Source: 20CM-2-65-7 sp963830455 (GTDB lineage Bacteria; Gemmatimonadota; Gemmatimonadetes; Gemmatimonadales; GWC2-71-9). Taken from it: DNA of 64,000 nt. Position 1 is the stretch's first letter; each line of letters starts with the position of its first letter. A program made the position numbers and the translations under genes. A model generated the notes under the pieces. It had not been told where the DNA came from. It worked only from the letters and a program-made list of their open reading frames with translations, and made no database searches. Where the stretch lies: contig CAWHMT010000004.1 of assembly GCA_963830455.1 (NCBI GenBank), positions 1 to 64,000 of the forward strand, given 5' to 3'. Positions 52,946-61,490 of this stretch are shown here, in pieces.

Positions 52946-55098
52946 TGGCCGCCGCTTCCAAACTGGCGCGAGTATTTCACGATGAACGAGCGAGCGTATG
53001 GCTCGTTCAAGCTAAAAAAGCTGTCGGCGGAGCGTCCCTCGTTGAACACGACGAACAGCCCGTTGCCAGCGGTGCTGAGCCAACTGAAGCGCGCGTTTGC
53101 GGACCACGCCTGCACCTGGTTGCTGTACTGCACGAGGGTCTGGAACATGATGCGTGGCGTGAAGAAGAACGCGACCCGGGCATTGATCAGCTTGCGGATG
53201 AAGTCTCCCTCGACCAGGCGCACGTCGTTGTACTCTGTGGTGAGGGATGTGTTGAAGAAGCTTCCGCTGCGCGCCCCCACGGAGACCACGCCACCGGCCC
53301 GAGTCCCATCGTAAAATCCGCCGATGTCCGCGCGCAACGTCAGCCAGAACGGCGCGCTCGGGTTGGTGGCGAGATCAAAGCCGAGTGATGTGTAGTCGTA
53401 CGAGCCGGCGGGGAGCGTCACCCCCGGGGAGATCTCGAACGGCTGCTCCAGGCCTTGATGCTCGACGTTCGCCTCGGGACCGAACCGGCCGCCGTTGGCG
53501 AGATCGAACTCGGTGAGATCGAGGTGAAGCCGTCCTTCCTGCCAGAAACCGTTGAGCCGGTAGTAGCCGCGATAGCTGGCGTGCGGGAGCCACTCCTTGA
53601 GCCACGGGATGCCGGGGAAACGTTGCTTCCACATCAGGCCGGCCTCGTAGTAGCGATAGCCGCCGGTCCGATTGAGGAATCCCACCTGCGGATCGAACTC
53701 GCTTCCGACCTGGATGTAACGCGCGACGTTGCTCCACCGCTGCGTTTCAAGCCCTAGCCGCGCGCTGTACGCGATGTCGTCATTGGGACCGGGCTTCGCA
53801 GATCCCGCGCCCCACCAATCCACGGTCCACGCGTCGCCCATGCCGATGCGCCCGTCCACGCCGAAGACGCGATTCCAGCCTCCGGCCACGTCGGTCGCCA
53901 TGCGCTGCACGCCGATGACGCCGATGCGCGATCTGGTCGCGAGCTCGCGCCCCACCTTGAATACGGAATAGCCCTGATCCTCGGTAAAGATCTGCAGGCC
54001 GCCCACGGTCAGCCCGCTCAGGCGGCCCGTCACGCGGCCACCGCCCACGATGGGCACCGGCTGGCCGAGCGCGTCGATGCCGATGCGGCGGGTAAAGAAT
54101 AGATCGACGGCTTGCGGCGTACCAGCGGAGAAGATTCCGGCATTCTCGAGAAAGAACGGACGCTTCTCCGGAAAGAACAGCGGGAAGCGGGTGAGGTTAG
54201 TGCGCTGCTCGTCGACCTCGACCTGCGCGAAGTCGGTATTGTAGGTGAGGTCGAGCGTGAGACTCTGTGTGAGCCCGACTTTCAGGTCGCCGCCCACCTC
54301 GCTGCGACTGTGTGCCTCGGGCTCGATCAGATAGTTGCGTTCCCTCCCGGTGAGCGCGTACGGCGTGACGTACCAGACGCGCCGCGAGGGCACCTGCACG
54401 CCTTGGAGCGTCCCCGCATGCGAGATCTTATTGAGAGTGAACTGGCGCGGGATGAACGACCAGAACGCTTCTTCACTTTTGCGCCGGATGCTGCGGACGA
54501 GATTGAGTCCCCAGGTTTGCGTCTCGCCCGGGCCAAAGCGCAGCGTGGTAAAGGGAATCCGAAACTCGGCGTACCACCCGGCGGAGTCGACCGAGGTGGC
54601 GACGGTCCAGGTCCCGTCCCAGTTGATGTTGAACCCGCCCAGCGCGCCGGCCGTGGCCGACGTCTGGCCGGGGAGCTGGACTCCACCACCTTCGCCCTCG
54701 TTAACGACCTGTGCGTCGTACTCGATCGCGGCCGGTGTGGTCGTGAACACGAACCCATTCTGCCGGTCGTGATAGGTATCAAAGAGAATGCCGAAGTAGT
54801 CGCTCTTGGAGATGTCGCCGTCGCGCACCTGCGCGCCGGGGACGATGGAAGTGGGGTCCGTGTCGTAGAGCCAGGCGCCCACGTACACCGCCTCGCCGTC
54901 GGTAATGATGCGGACTTCGGTCCGCTCGGTGACCGGCTGCCCTTCGTGCAGCTCGCGCTGGATGAACCCACTCACTGGACTCGCGTCCAGCCACGCGGCG
55001 TCGGTCAGGCGACCGTCGATCACGGGTGGTGTGGAGACAGCGCGCGAGGTCGCTGTTGGGCCCTGCGCGGCAGAGACCAAGAGGATGACGGCGAGCAT
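52942..55098 (-). CDS. DUF5916 outer-membrane protein with CBM9-like N-terminus
   Basis: Intact, 718 residues, with a short signal. The first 200 residues are CBM9-like (VIDGRLTDAAWLDASPVSGF, then YVGAWLYDTDP and FGILFDTYHDRQNGF). The remainder is a long beta-barrel-like DUF5916 domain (DLTYNTDFAQVEVDEQRTNL, FPLFFPEKRPFFLENAG). The final residues end in SRQFGSG, without a clear C-terminal Phe. Such proteins are thought to sit in the outer membrane and bind glycans or peptides. It precedes GH78 in a coupled operon, which fits glycan uptake (inference). Confidence 0.9.
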   Translation of the reverse strand: MLAVILLVSAAQGPTATSRAVSTPPVIDGRLTDAAWLDASPVSGFIQRELHEGQPVTERTEVRIITDGEAVYVGAWLYDTDPTSIVPGAQVRDGDISKSDYFGILFDTYHDRQNGFVFTTTPAAIEYDAQVVNEGEGGGVQLPGQTSATAGALGGFNINWDGTWTVATSVDSAGWYAEFRIPFTTLRFGPGETQTWGLNLVRSIRRKSEEAFWSFIPRQFTLNKISHAGTLQGVQVPSRRVWYVTPYALTGRERNYLIEPEAHSRSEVGGDLKVGLTQSLTLDLTYNTDFAQVEVDEQRTNLTRFPLFFPEKRPFFLENAGIFSAGTPQAVDLFFTRRIGIDALGQPVPIVGGGRVTGRLSGLTVGGLQIFTEDQGYSVFKVGRELATRSRIGVIGVQRMATDVAGGWNRVFGVDGRIGMGDAWTVDWWGAGSAKPGPNDDIAYSARLGLETQRWSNVARYIQVGSEFDPQVGFLNRTGGYRYYEAGLMWKQRFPGIPWLKEWLPHASYRGYYRLNGFWQEGRLHLDLTEFDLANGGRFGPEANVEHQGLEQPFEISPGVTLPAGSYDYTSLGFDLATNPSAPFWLTLRADIGGFYDGTRAGGVVSVGARSGSFFNTSLTTEYNDVRLVEGDFIRKLINARVAFFFTPRIMFQTLVQYSNQVQAWSANARFSWLSTAGNGLFVVFNEGRSADSFFSLNEPYARSFIVKYSRQFGSGGQ

Positions 55099-55106
55099 GA
55101 GCCCCG

Positions 55107-55112
55107 AAGATA
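55107..55112 (-). promoter_or_regulatory. candidate -10 box (TATCTT) of the DUF5916 gene
   Basis: TATCTT on the minus strand ends 8 nt before ATG 55098, another leaderless-type start. It would drive DUF5916 and GH78, and perhaps the reductase. Confidence 0.45.
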
Positions 55113-55133
55113 ACGCTGGCTGTTACCGGGGCG

Positions 55134-55388
55134 TTACGGACGCCTCCGTCCAACAATTGCGCGGTACGCGAGGAGCAGCAGCACGGCGCCAATAATCGAA
55201 GCGATCCAGCCGGCGCTCTCGCCGGCCGAGTAGATACCCAGCACCCGGCCCAGCCATGTACCCAACAAGGCTCCCGCAATACCCAGCAGGATCGTCACGA
55301 TCCACCCGCCGGGATCGCGCCCCGGCACCAGCAGCTTGGCGATGGCGCCGATGATCAGTCCGATCACCAGAGTAGCTATCAGACCCAT
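55134..55388 (-). CDS. GlsB/YeaQ/YmgE family stress-response membrane protein
   Basis: An 84-residue protein with three hydrophobic helices: MGLIATLVIGLIIGAIAKLL, GGWIVTILLGIAGALLGTWL and IASIIGAVLLLLAYRAIVG. The pattern LVPGRDPGGWIVTILLGIAG is diagnostic of the transglycosylase-associated/GlsB family. A GGAGGTG ribosome-binding site precedes the ATG. It is implicated in general stress response in other bacteria. Confidence 0.93.
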   Translation of the reverse strand: MGLIATLVIGLIIGAIAKLLVPGRDPGGWIVTILLGIAGALLGTWLGRVLGIYSAGESAGWIASIIGAVLLLLAYRAIVGRRRP

Positions 55389-55513
55389 AACACCTCCACC
55401 TCGGTGAGAGAATGGAGCACTCTACTTCACTTTCCCGGTCTTGTCGAATCGCTCGCGAAAACCCTCGCTCTTGACGATCTCTTGCGGGAGGCTGTGACGG
55501 GCTCATGGCCGCC

Positions 55514-56593
55514 TCAATACTCGTCGAAATAGCGCTGGATCACCTTCGGATCGCTCGTCTTGGTCAACGCCAGGCGCAGCAACACGCGCGCTTTTTGCGG
55601 GTTGAGTCCCAGCGATGCAACAAAGCCGTACTTGTCATCGTCGATCTCGACGTTCCGCCCGACATTCCCTGTGGTGACCCGCGACGAACGCACGCACACG
55701 ATGCCCTTTTTCGCCTGCGCCGCGAGCGCGGTGACCGCTGTGGCGGTCATGTTGCCGTTGCCGACACCGGCGATCACGATCCCCTTGGCACCGGCCGCGA
55801 CGGCCGCGTTGATCATCGCGCCGTCCATGTTCTCCGATGCCATGATGATGTCGACTCGGGGCAACACGGTGGTGTTGTCGACGGAGAACTCGGATGTGGT
55901 CGTGTTCTTCCCCACCGGGCCCCGGTAGAACTCGGGCTGCCCATACGAGACGGTGCCGATCAGGCCCGAGATCGGGGAGAGAAAGGTCTGCACTGCGGTC
56001 GTGCTGGTCTTGGTGAGTGAGCCCGCGCCGTGAATCCAGTCATTGACGACCACGAGCACGCCACGACCGGCGGCCTGCGGGCTGGCCGCGACTCCGACCG
56101 CGTTATAGAAGTTGAGCGGACCGTCAGCCGAGAGTGCGGTGGACGGGCGCATGGAGCCCGTCAGCACGACCGGCTTGGCCGATTTCACGACGAGGTTGAG
56201 GAAGTATGCCGTCTCCTCGATGGTATCCGTCCCGTGCGTGATGACGACGCCGGCGACGTCGGGCTGCGCCAGCAGCGCGTTGATCCGCGTCGCCAGCTTG
56301 ATCCAGACCGAGTCATTCATATCCTGCGAGCCGATGTTGGCAATCTGCTCGCCGCGCAGATTGGCCAGTTTCTTCGCCTGTGGCACAGCCGCGAGCAGCT
56401 GTTCGACGCCGACCTGGCCGCTGGTGTAGCCGGCCTGCACGTCACTCGCGGCCGCGCCAGCAATGGTCCCGCCGGTCGCGAGCACCACGATAGTGGGGAG
56501 GGCAGGACCGCTGCTTCTTGCAGGCGCAGGCGTCTGTGACAACGCGATCGAGGTGGCGATCGCCAGCATTGGTACGAAAACGAGCACTCGCAT
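55514..56593 (-). CDS. ansB: type II L-asparaginase, periplasmic
   Basis: It hydrolyses L-asparagine to aspartate and ammonia. The signal peptide is MRVLVFVPMLAIATSIALSQ. Both catalytic Thr motifs are present: ATGGTIAGAA (about residue 40) and VVITHGTDTIEETAYFL (about 115), then VLTGSMRPSTALSADGP. The long C-terminal region has GIVIAGVGNGNM. It has the typical family length (359 residues). The ATG at 56593 follows GAAGGAGGG and gives a clean signal peptide; upstream in-frame codons do not. Transcribed alone, downstream of the tRNA pair. Confidence 0.95.
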   Translation of the reverse strand: MRVLVFVPMLAIATSIALSQTPAPARSSGPALPTIVVLATGGTIAGAAASDVQAGYTSGQVGVEQLLAAVPQAKKLANLRGEQIANIGSQDMNDSVWIKLATRINALLAQPDVAGVVITHGTDTIEETAYFLNLVVKSAKPVVLTGSMRPSTALSADGPLNFYNAVGVAASPQAAGRGVLVVVNDWIHGAGSLTKTSTTAVQTFLSPISGLIGTVSYGQPEFYRGPVGKNTTTSEFSVDNTTVLPRVDIIMASENMDGAMINAAVAAGAKGIVIAGVGNGNMTATAVTALAAQAKKGIVCVRSSRVTTGNVGRNVEIDDDKYGFVASLGLNPQKARVLLRLALTKTSDPKVIQRYFDEY

Positions 56594-56695
56594 CTGACCC
56601 TCCTTCACCTTGTTCGAAGCGACCATCGCTTACCGATGAAGAGCGTAGGAGGAGCGGGAGGATTCGGTTACTAGACTTTGGGGCAGGAGCAAGAG

Positions 56696-56720
56696 AAACG
56701 GCGGCCATCGGCCGCCGTTT
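56696..56720 (-). terminator. tRNA-operon terminator
   Basis: Perfect stem CGGCGGCC/GGCCGCCG (56699-56706 and 56710-56717) with a 3-nt loop, extended by AAA/TTT, and followed on the minus strand by TTTCTCTT. It is 4 nt after tRNA-Gln and lies between the tRNA pair and the asparaginase leader. Confidence 0.8.
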
Positions 56721-56723
56721 TGA

Positions 56724-56796
56724 TTGCCCCTCCTGGGATCGAACCAGGACTCTCCTGATCCAGAGTCAGGCGTGTTGCCAGTTACACCAAGGGGCA
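56724..56796 (-). tRNA. tRNA-Gln (CTG anticodon)
   Basis: Cloverleaf read on the minus strand: acceptor TGCCCCT with AGGGGCA, anticodon stem-loop with CTG in GACTCTGGATC, and T-loop GGTTCGATCCC. It is 73 nt, with discriminator A and no encoded CCA. It reads CAG codons. Confidence 0.93.
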
Positions 56797-56801
56797 GCGA
56801 A

Positions 56802-56874
56802 TGGAGCTGAGGGGGCTCGAACCCCTGACCTCCTGGGTGCGATCCAGGCGCTCTCCCAGCTGAGCTACAGCCCC
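56802..56874 (-). tRNA. tRNA-Ala (CGC anticodon)
   Basis: Minus strand: acceptor GGGGCTG with CAGCTCC, D-arm GCTCAGCTGGGAGAGC, anticodon stem CCTGG/CCAGG with loop ATCGCAC (CGC), T-loop GGTTCGAGCCC. It is 73 nt, with discriminator A and no encoded CCA. It reads GCG codons. It is upstream of tRNA-Gln in the same transcript, 5 nt apart. Confidence 0.93.
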
Positions 56875-56934
56875 GTGAGGGCGTTCAAACTAAACCCGCG
56901 GGGGGGTCGGATTCAAGGACAACATCGGCGCGCG

Positions 56935-57378
56935 CTAGCGCCCGAGCGCCTTCCGCAGATTGTTGACGAGCCCGTCGAACATCCGGCGTGAGTTGCGGCG
57001 GCGGTAGAACTGCCCGTTGAGCCACGAGCGGAATCCCGTCGGCACCCACACGTGCTTGAGCGTGACCTTGGTCGATCCCCCGGCGAAAGTCAGGCCGAAG
57101 AAGGTTTTCGATCCCGCGCGATGGTAGATCTCCACCCACCCGAACGTGTGGGGCGGCTGGAAATCGATGATCTCGATGACCGACTCGTGCTGGTTGGCGT
57201 CGCGCTGGAAGGTGAGCTTGTAGCGCGCCCCTTTACCGGCGCGTGCGCTGGTCGTGGCCTTGACCGCGATGCAGCGCGGCAGCCACTCCGGCATCCGACC
57301 TGGATCGGAGATGAGGGCGAAGACTTTGTCGATTGGCGAGGGCACGCTGGCGGAGTACGTGAACGAAACCGGTCCCAT
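56935..57378 (-). CDS. SRPBCC-family (polyketide cyclase-like) protein
   Basis: A 147-residue START-like fold: VSFTYSASVPSPIDKVFALI, DPGRMPEWLPRCIAVK, then FGWVEIYHRAGSKTFFGL and KVTLKHVWVPTGFRSWL. The start MGPVSF at 57378 fits the fold; an ATG seven codons upstream is the alternative. It may bind a lipid or other hydrophobic molecule. It is downstream of RNase Z and the Mla genes on the same strand. Confidence 0.8.
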   Translation of the reverse strand: MGPVSFTYSASVPSPIDKVFALISDPGRMPEWLPRCIAVKATTSARAGKGARYKLTFQRDANQHESVIEIIDFQPPHTFGWVEIYHRAGSKTFFGLTFAGGSTKVTLKHVWVPTGFRSWLNGQFYRRRNSRRMFDGLVNNLRKALGR

Positions 57379-57395
57379 GGGGCGGGGAATATAAC

Positions 57396-58333
57396 TCACT
57401 CGGCAAACGGCACGTCCACCTCCAGTCCGTCCTTGGCAACGCTCACATTGGGAAAGACCTCGCGCGCTTCGCGCACCAGCTCGTCCGCGCTGATCGAGTA
57501 GCGCGCGGAGACGTGGGAGAGCACGAGGCGCTTGGCCTTGGCCGCGAGGGCCACCTGTGCGGCCTCCTTCGCGGTGGCGTGGCCGGTGTCGCGCGCGCGC
57601 TCGCGTTCTTCTTCGCCGAAGGTCGCTTCGTGGATCAGCAGATCGGCCCCCTGTGCCGCATCCACGGTCGCCGCGCAGGGCCGCGTGTCGCCGGTGAATG
57701 CGACCAATCGACCGGGTCTCGTTGCGCCCACGAAGCCGATCTGCCGTCAGACGGTCTGACCGTCAGCCAGCGTCGATGCGCTCGCCCTTCGCGAGTTTCC
57801 CCCAAAGCGGTCCCTCAGGAATTCCCGCGGCCTTCGCTTTCTCGACGTCAAATCGCCCGCGGCGCACTGCTCTTTCAGCACGTAACCGATCGATGGCCCG
57901 CCGCCGTGCTCGGTGGGAAACGCGTAGACGTCGTACCCGTCCCGCTTCCCCTTTCCCCCTTCCCCCCCAACCGTGTCGCCCGCTTTCACCTCGACGATCT
58001 CGACGGGAAACGGTGCGCGCTCGACACCGAGCTGCAGCGCCGTGCTCAGGACTTTCTTCGCGCCTTTGGGGCCGTACAGAAACAGCGGCTCCGGACGCCC
58101 CTGCAAGCCAAGCGTGCGAATCAGACCGATGACGCCAAGGAAATGGTCGGCGTGAAAGTGCGTGAAGAAGATTTCGGAGAGCGCGAAGCTCACGCCGTAG
58201 CGCATCATCTGGCGCTGCGTGCCTTCGCCGCATTCGAACAGCAGCGTCTCGCCTTCGCGGTGAATCGCGAGGCCGGAGACGTTGCGTTCGACTGTTGGCC
58301 GGGCGGCGGACGTGCCGAGAAAGGTGACGGTTA
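57396..58333 (-). CDS. rnz: ribonuclease Z (frameshifted)
   Basis: A metallo-beta-lactamase-fold endonuclease that trims tRNA 3' ends. Motifs: VTFLGTSAARPTVERNVSGL, then FTHFHADHFLGVIGL (HxHxDH zinc site), FPTEHGGGPSIGYVL, the exosite-type region and the C-terminal VAFTGDTRPC, DLLIHEATFGEEE, GHATAKEAAQ and LVLSHVSARYS. The frame changes after KEQCAAGD (near 57870) and after DGQTV (near 57745, beside a GACGGTCAGACCGTC palindrome). All catalytic residues are present, so indel errors are likely. The start codon is unclear because the frame runs into the end of mlaD; 58333 is the last in-frame position. Confidence 0.82.
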
Positions 58334-59221
58334 GAACAGTTTCACCCTGATCAAGCCGGGTTTCATGTACTTGTCGGGATGCTCCTTGAGGTCCGTAAGG
58401 AGCGCGGTCAGCGCCACCGACAAGTCGCGCAAGTTCGCGTACATGGCCGTATCGGCGGCCATTCTCCCCAGCGTCCCTTCACCCCGATTGATCCGGCTCA
58501 GCAGCGTGTCCAGCTGCGCAGTGGTATGGGTGAGGTGATCCGTCAGCGTCGCCAGATTCTTGGAAATGGAGTCGATGTTCGCGCCCGTCCCGGAGCCCAG
58601 CATCGAGTCTACGCGCTGCATCACGCGCTCGGTCGCCTGCAGCGTGCGGGTCGTCTGCCGGATGAACGGCCCCTCCGGCATGTTCGACAGCGTGGTCATG
58701 GCGCGCTGCGTGACGACCAGCGTGTTGTGGATGTCCTCGCCCAGCCGGTCGGACACGATGTTAGCCGCGTTTTCCATCAGCTCGTTGGCGCGGGTGGCGA
58801 CGCCCTGCGCCACATCGGCGATATCCGGCGAGTTCGACCCGGTGATGACGCGCCCGTCCGCGAGCAGCTCTTCGCGCGACCCGGGGTTGTAATCGACAAA
58901 CTTGGCACCGAACAGATCCATCGCTGCAACCACGGCGCTGGCGTCGATGCGCGGTGCGATGTCCCGGGACAGCTCGAGCGTGACGCGCACGCTCTTCACC
59001 CGCTCGAGATTCACGCGCGCCACCCGGCCCTTCTTGACGCCCGACACCAGCACGGGATCCCCCTGCTTCAGCCCCGCGACGCTCTCGAACATCACGTCCA
59101 CCCTGATGCCGCTCGTGCCCAGCGATTTCCCCGTGAGCCAAAACATGCCCACCAGGAACACCGCGACGCCGACGAGCACGAATGCGCCCACACCGACTTC
59201 CTGCTTGTACGAGAGGTCCAC
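58331..59221 (-). CDS. mlaD: MlaD-family substrate-binding protein
   Basis: A single N-terminal membrane helix (VGVGAFVLVGVAVFLVGMFW) anchors an MCE domain (SIRVDVMFESVAGLKQGDPVLVSG and RVNLERVKSVRVTLEL, then AKFVDYNPG). A long alpha-helical region follows (about 150-280). It carries lipids between membranes in the Mla system. GTG 59221 overlaps the mlaF stop by one base (TAGTG). It is third in the operon mlaE-mlaF-mlaD. Confidence 0.9.
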   Translation of the reverse strand: MDLSYKQEVGVGAFVLVGVAVFLVGMFWLTGKSLGTSGIRVDVMFESVAGLKQGDPVLVSGVKKGRVARVNLERVKSVRVTLELSRDIAPRIDASAVVAAMDLFGAKFVDYNPGSREELLADGRVITGSNSPDIADVAQGVATRANELMENAANIVSDRLGEDIHNTLVVTQRAMTTLSNMPEGPFIRQTTRTLQATERVMQRVDSMLGSGTGANIDSISKNLATLTDHLTHTTAQLDTLLSRINRGEGTLGRMAADTAMYANLRDLSVALTALLTDLKEHPDKYMKPGLIRVKLF

Positions 59222-60042
59222 TAGCGAGCCCCTCCGACCGGAAATTCTCCGGAGCGTCTCCTCGCCGGAGTCTCGAATACCAAGCGACCAGCTTGAATCA
59301 CCGCCATCTCGAGATCGCGCTCCAGGAACTGCTGCACGATGGGGTCCTTGGACGCAATGATCTCTTCGGCGGTCCCGACCGCCCGGATCTTCGCCTGCGC
59401 CAGCAGCGCGATCCGGTCGGCCACCCGAAAAGCCCCGCGCACGTCATGCGTCACCACCACGCTCGTCACGCCGATCTCCTGCTGTAGCCGTTCGATCAGT
59501 GAATCGATGACGTCGGCGTTTACCGGATCGAGCCCGGACGTCGGCTCGTCGTACAGCAAGTATACCGGCTTTCCGGCGATCGCCCGCGCGATGCCGACGC
59601 GCTTGCGCATGCCGCCGGACAGCTCGGAGGGGTACTTGCGGGCCACGTCCTCCGCCAGGTTGACGAGCCGCAGGCATTCTTTGACGCGGTCGATGCAGTA
59701 CTCCTTGTCGTTGTACAGCTTCTCATCGGTGATGCCGAGACGGATGTTTTCGGACACGTCCATCGAGTCGAACAGCGCGCCGTTTTGAAAGACGTAGCCG
59801 ATACGGCTGCGCAGCGCGGCCAGCTCCTTGCGGCCGAGCAGCGGCACCTGCTGACCGTCCACCCACACTTCGCCCGAATCGGGTTTGATGAGCCCGATGA
59901 TGTGCTTCAAGAGTACGGACTTCCCGACGCCCGACGGTCCCAGCAGCGCCACCGTCTCACCTTCGGCAACGTTGAAGTCCACGCCGTCGAGCACGACGTT
60001 GTCCACGAACCGCTTCGAGACTTTCTTCAGCTCGATGCTCAA
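59221..60042 (-). CDS. mlaF: MlaF-type ABC transporter ATPase
   Basis: A complete ABC ATPase of 273 residues: Walker A GPSGVGKSVLL, Q-loop YVFQNGALFDSMDV (the Mla form), signature ELSGGMRKRVGIARAI, Walker B LLYDEPTSGLDP and switch His in VVTHDVRGAF. GKS-type retrograde or anterograde phospholipid transport is expected. Translation starts at TTG 60042, overlapping the mlaE stop (TTGA), so it is coupled. The open frame continues upstream but lacks family sequence. Confidence 0.95.
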   Translation of the reverse strand: MSIELKKVSKRFVDNVVLDGVDFNVAEGETVALLGPSGVGKSVLLKHIIGLIKPDSGEVWVDGQQVPLLGRKELAALRSRIGYVFQNGALFDSMDVSENIRLGITDEKLYNDKEYCIDRVKECLRLVNLAEDVARKYPSELSGGMRKRVGIARAIAGKPVYLLYDEPTSGLDPVNADVIDSLIERLQQEIGVTSVVVTHDVRGAFRVADRIALLAQAKIRAVGTAEEIIASKDPIVQQFLERDLEMAVIQAGRLVFETPARRRSGEFPVGGAR

Positions 60043-60839
60043 TGCGCGGTCCCGAGGATGAGCTTGGTGAGAATCGTATCCAGCAACAGCACCGAAACGG
60101 ACGACGCCACCACCGCTTGCGTCGTCGCCCGTCCCACCCCCTCGGCCCCTTGCTGGGTGTTGAAGCCGATGTAGCAGGGGATGATGGTGACGGCGCCCGC
60201 GAAGGCGTACGACTTGATCAGCGAGTACCACAGATCCAGCGGCCGGAAGAAGTAGCGCGCGCCGAACTCGAAGTCGGCATACGTCAGGCCGAGCGACGAC
60301 CGCGCTGTGAAGTAACCCACCACGACCCCGAAGGCGTTCGCCAGCATCACCAGAGCGGGAATGGCGATGATGCCGGCGAGGATGCGCGGCAGCAGCAGGT
60401 GCGTGACCGGCGAACGGCCCAGGCTCTCGAGCGCGTCGATCTGCTCCGTCACCCGCATGCTCCCCAGCTCGGCGGCGTAGCGCGCCCCGATCCGCCCGGC
60501 CAGGATGAGCCCCGTTAGAACGGGGCCCAGCTCGAGAATCATCGATTCGGAGATTACGCCGCCCGCCACGTAGAGGGGCAACTGGCCGGTAAACTGATAC
60601 CCGGCTTGAAGACTGGTCACGGCGCCCGCGAAGCCGGCTACCAGCAACACGATAAAGAGACTGCCGTAGCCGACGGAGATGGTCTGCTCGATGGTACGTG
60701 GGACCCAGACGCGCCATTCGAGGATGCCGCGCACCAGGTCGAGGATCATGAAAGAGAAGCGCCCGGCGTGGCTGGCGCTGCGCAGCGACCACCGCCCCAC
60801 GTATCGCCGCAGGTCGAGGGCGGCAGTGAATGCTCTCAT
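60039..60839 (-). CDS. mlaE: MlaE-type ABC transporter permease
   Basis: A 266-residue inner-membrane permease with the family pattern GYGSLFIVLLVAGFAGAVTS, GPVLTGLILAGRIGARYAAE, LGSMRVTEQIDALESLG and AVVASSVSVLLLDTILTKLI. It starts at ATG 60839. It forms the first gene of mlaEFD. Divergent from mutY with a 21-bp gap, the shortest shared promoter region of the window. Confidence 0.95.
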   Translation of the reverse strand: MRAFTAALDLRRYVGRWSLRSASHAGRFSFMILDLVRGILEWRVWVPRTIEQTISVGYGSLFIVLLVAGFAGAVTSLQAGYQFTGQLPLYVAGGVISESMILELGPVLTGLILAGRIGARYAAELGSMRVTEQIDALESLGRSPVTHLLLPRILAGIIAIPALVMLANAFGVVVGYFTARSSLGLTYADFEFGARYFFRPLDLWYSLIKSYAFAGAVTIIPCYIGFNTQQGAEGVGRATTQAVVASSVSVLLLDTILTKLILGTAH

Positions 60840-60846
60840 GGGCCTG

Positions 60847-60852
60847 TATCTT
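60847..60852 (+). promoter_or_regulatory. candidate -10 box (TATCTT) of mutY
   Basis: TATCTT ends 8 nt before ATG 60861, the same distance and sequence as before the DUF5916 gene. The 21-bp gap to mlaE must hold the start points of both genes. Confidence 0.5.
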
Positions 60853-60860
60853 GTGTACGC

Positions 60861-61490
60861 ATGGCCACCACGTCTACCCCTGAAAGGCGAAAGCTCTTTG
60901 TTCGCAAGCTATTGGCCTGGTACCGCCGGGCGGCCCGCGACTTACCGTGGCGTGCTACGCGCAATCCCTATGCCATTCTCGTGTCGGAGTTCATGCTCCA
61001 GCAGACGCAGGTCAGCCGGGTGGTGGACTTCTATCCGCGGTTTCTGAAGCGATTCCCGACCATCGCCGCGCTCGCACGCGCCCGACCCAAAGCGGTCATG
61101 GAACAGTGGGACGGCCTCGGCTATTACGCGCGGGCGCGGAACCTTCACAAGCTGGCAAAGCAGCTATCGGCTACCGGCTATCAGGTACCTGCAGACCCCG
61201 CGGCGTTGACTGAACTCCCGGGAGTTGGACGCTACACAGCCGGGGCCGTCGCGTGTTTTGCGTACGAGCAGCCCGTCCCCGCCGTCGACACGAACGTCAA
61301 ACGCGTGCTCGGCCGGGTGTTCCGGAAAAAGGATGTGTGGGGACTCGCCACCGCCATCGTGCCGAGGAACGGCAAGACGGCGTGGAGGTTCAATCAGGCG
61401 CTGATGGAGCTTGGCGCGTTGGTGTGCGTGGCGCGAAAACCGAAATGCCCGGAGTGCCCCGTGCGGCGCGAGTGCCTCAGCGTACAATGA
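60861..61490 (+). CDS. mutY: short MutY-family A/G-specific adenine glycosylase
   Basis: A HhH-GPD glycosylase that removes adenine opposite 8-oxoguanine. Motifs: DLPWRATRNPYAILVSEFML, MLQQTQVSRVV (Glu/Gln site), LPGVGRYTAGAVACFAY (helix-hairpin-helix), VDTNVKRVLGRVF (catalytic Asp) and the iron-sulphur ligands Cys-x6-Cys-x2-Cys-x5-Cys at the C-terminus. At 209 residues it lacks the C-terminal NUDIX-like domain that most MutY proteins use to recognise 8-oxoG. The start is at ATG 60861, after an ideal -10 box. It overlaps the convergent multicopper oxidase by 14 bp. Confidence 0.9.
   Translation: MATTSTPERRKLFVRKLLAWYRRAARDLPWRATRNPYAILVSEFMLQQTQVSRVVDFYPRFLKRFPTIAALARARPKAVMEQWDGLGYYARARNLHKLAKQLSATGYQVPADPAALTELPGVGRYTAGAVACFAYEQPVPAVDTNVKRVLGRVFRKKDVWGLATAIVPRNGKTAWRFNQALMELGALVCVARKPKCPECPVRRECLSVQ

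Noticed and set aside
56724..56874. tRNA-linked integration site
   Set aside because: No integrase, no direct repeat of a tRNA 3' end, and the neighbours are housekeeping genes.
59221..60792. 523-residue ATPase starting far upstream of mlaF
   Set aside because: The upstream extension overlaps mlaE in another frame and has no family sequence; TTG 60042 gives the normal length.
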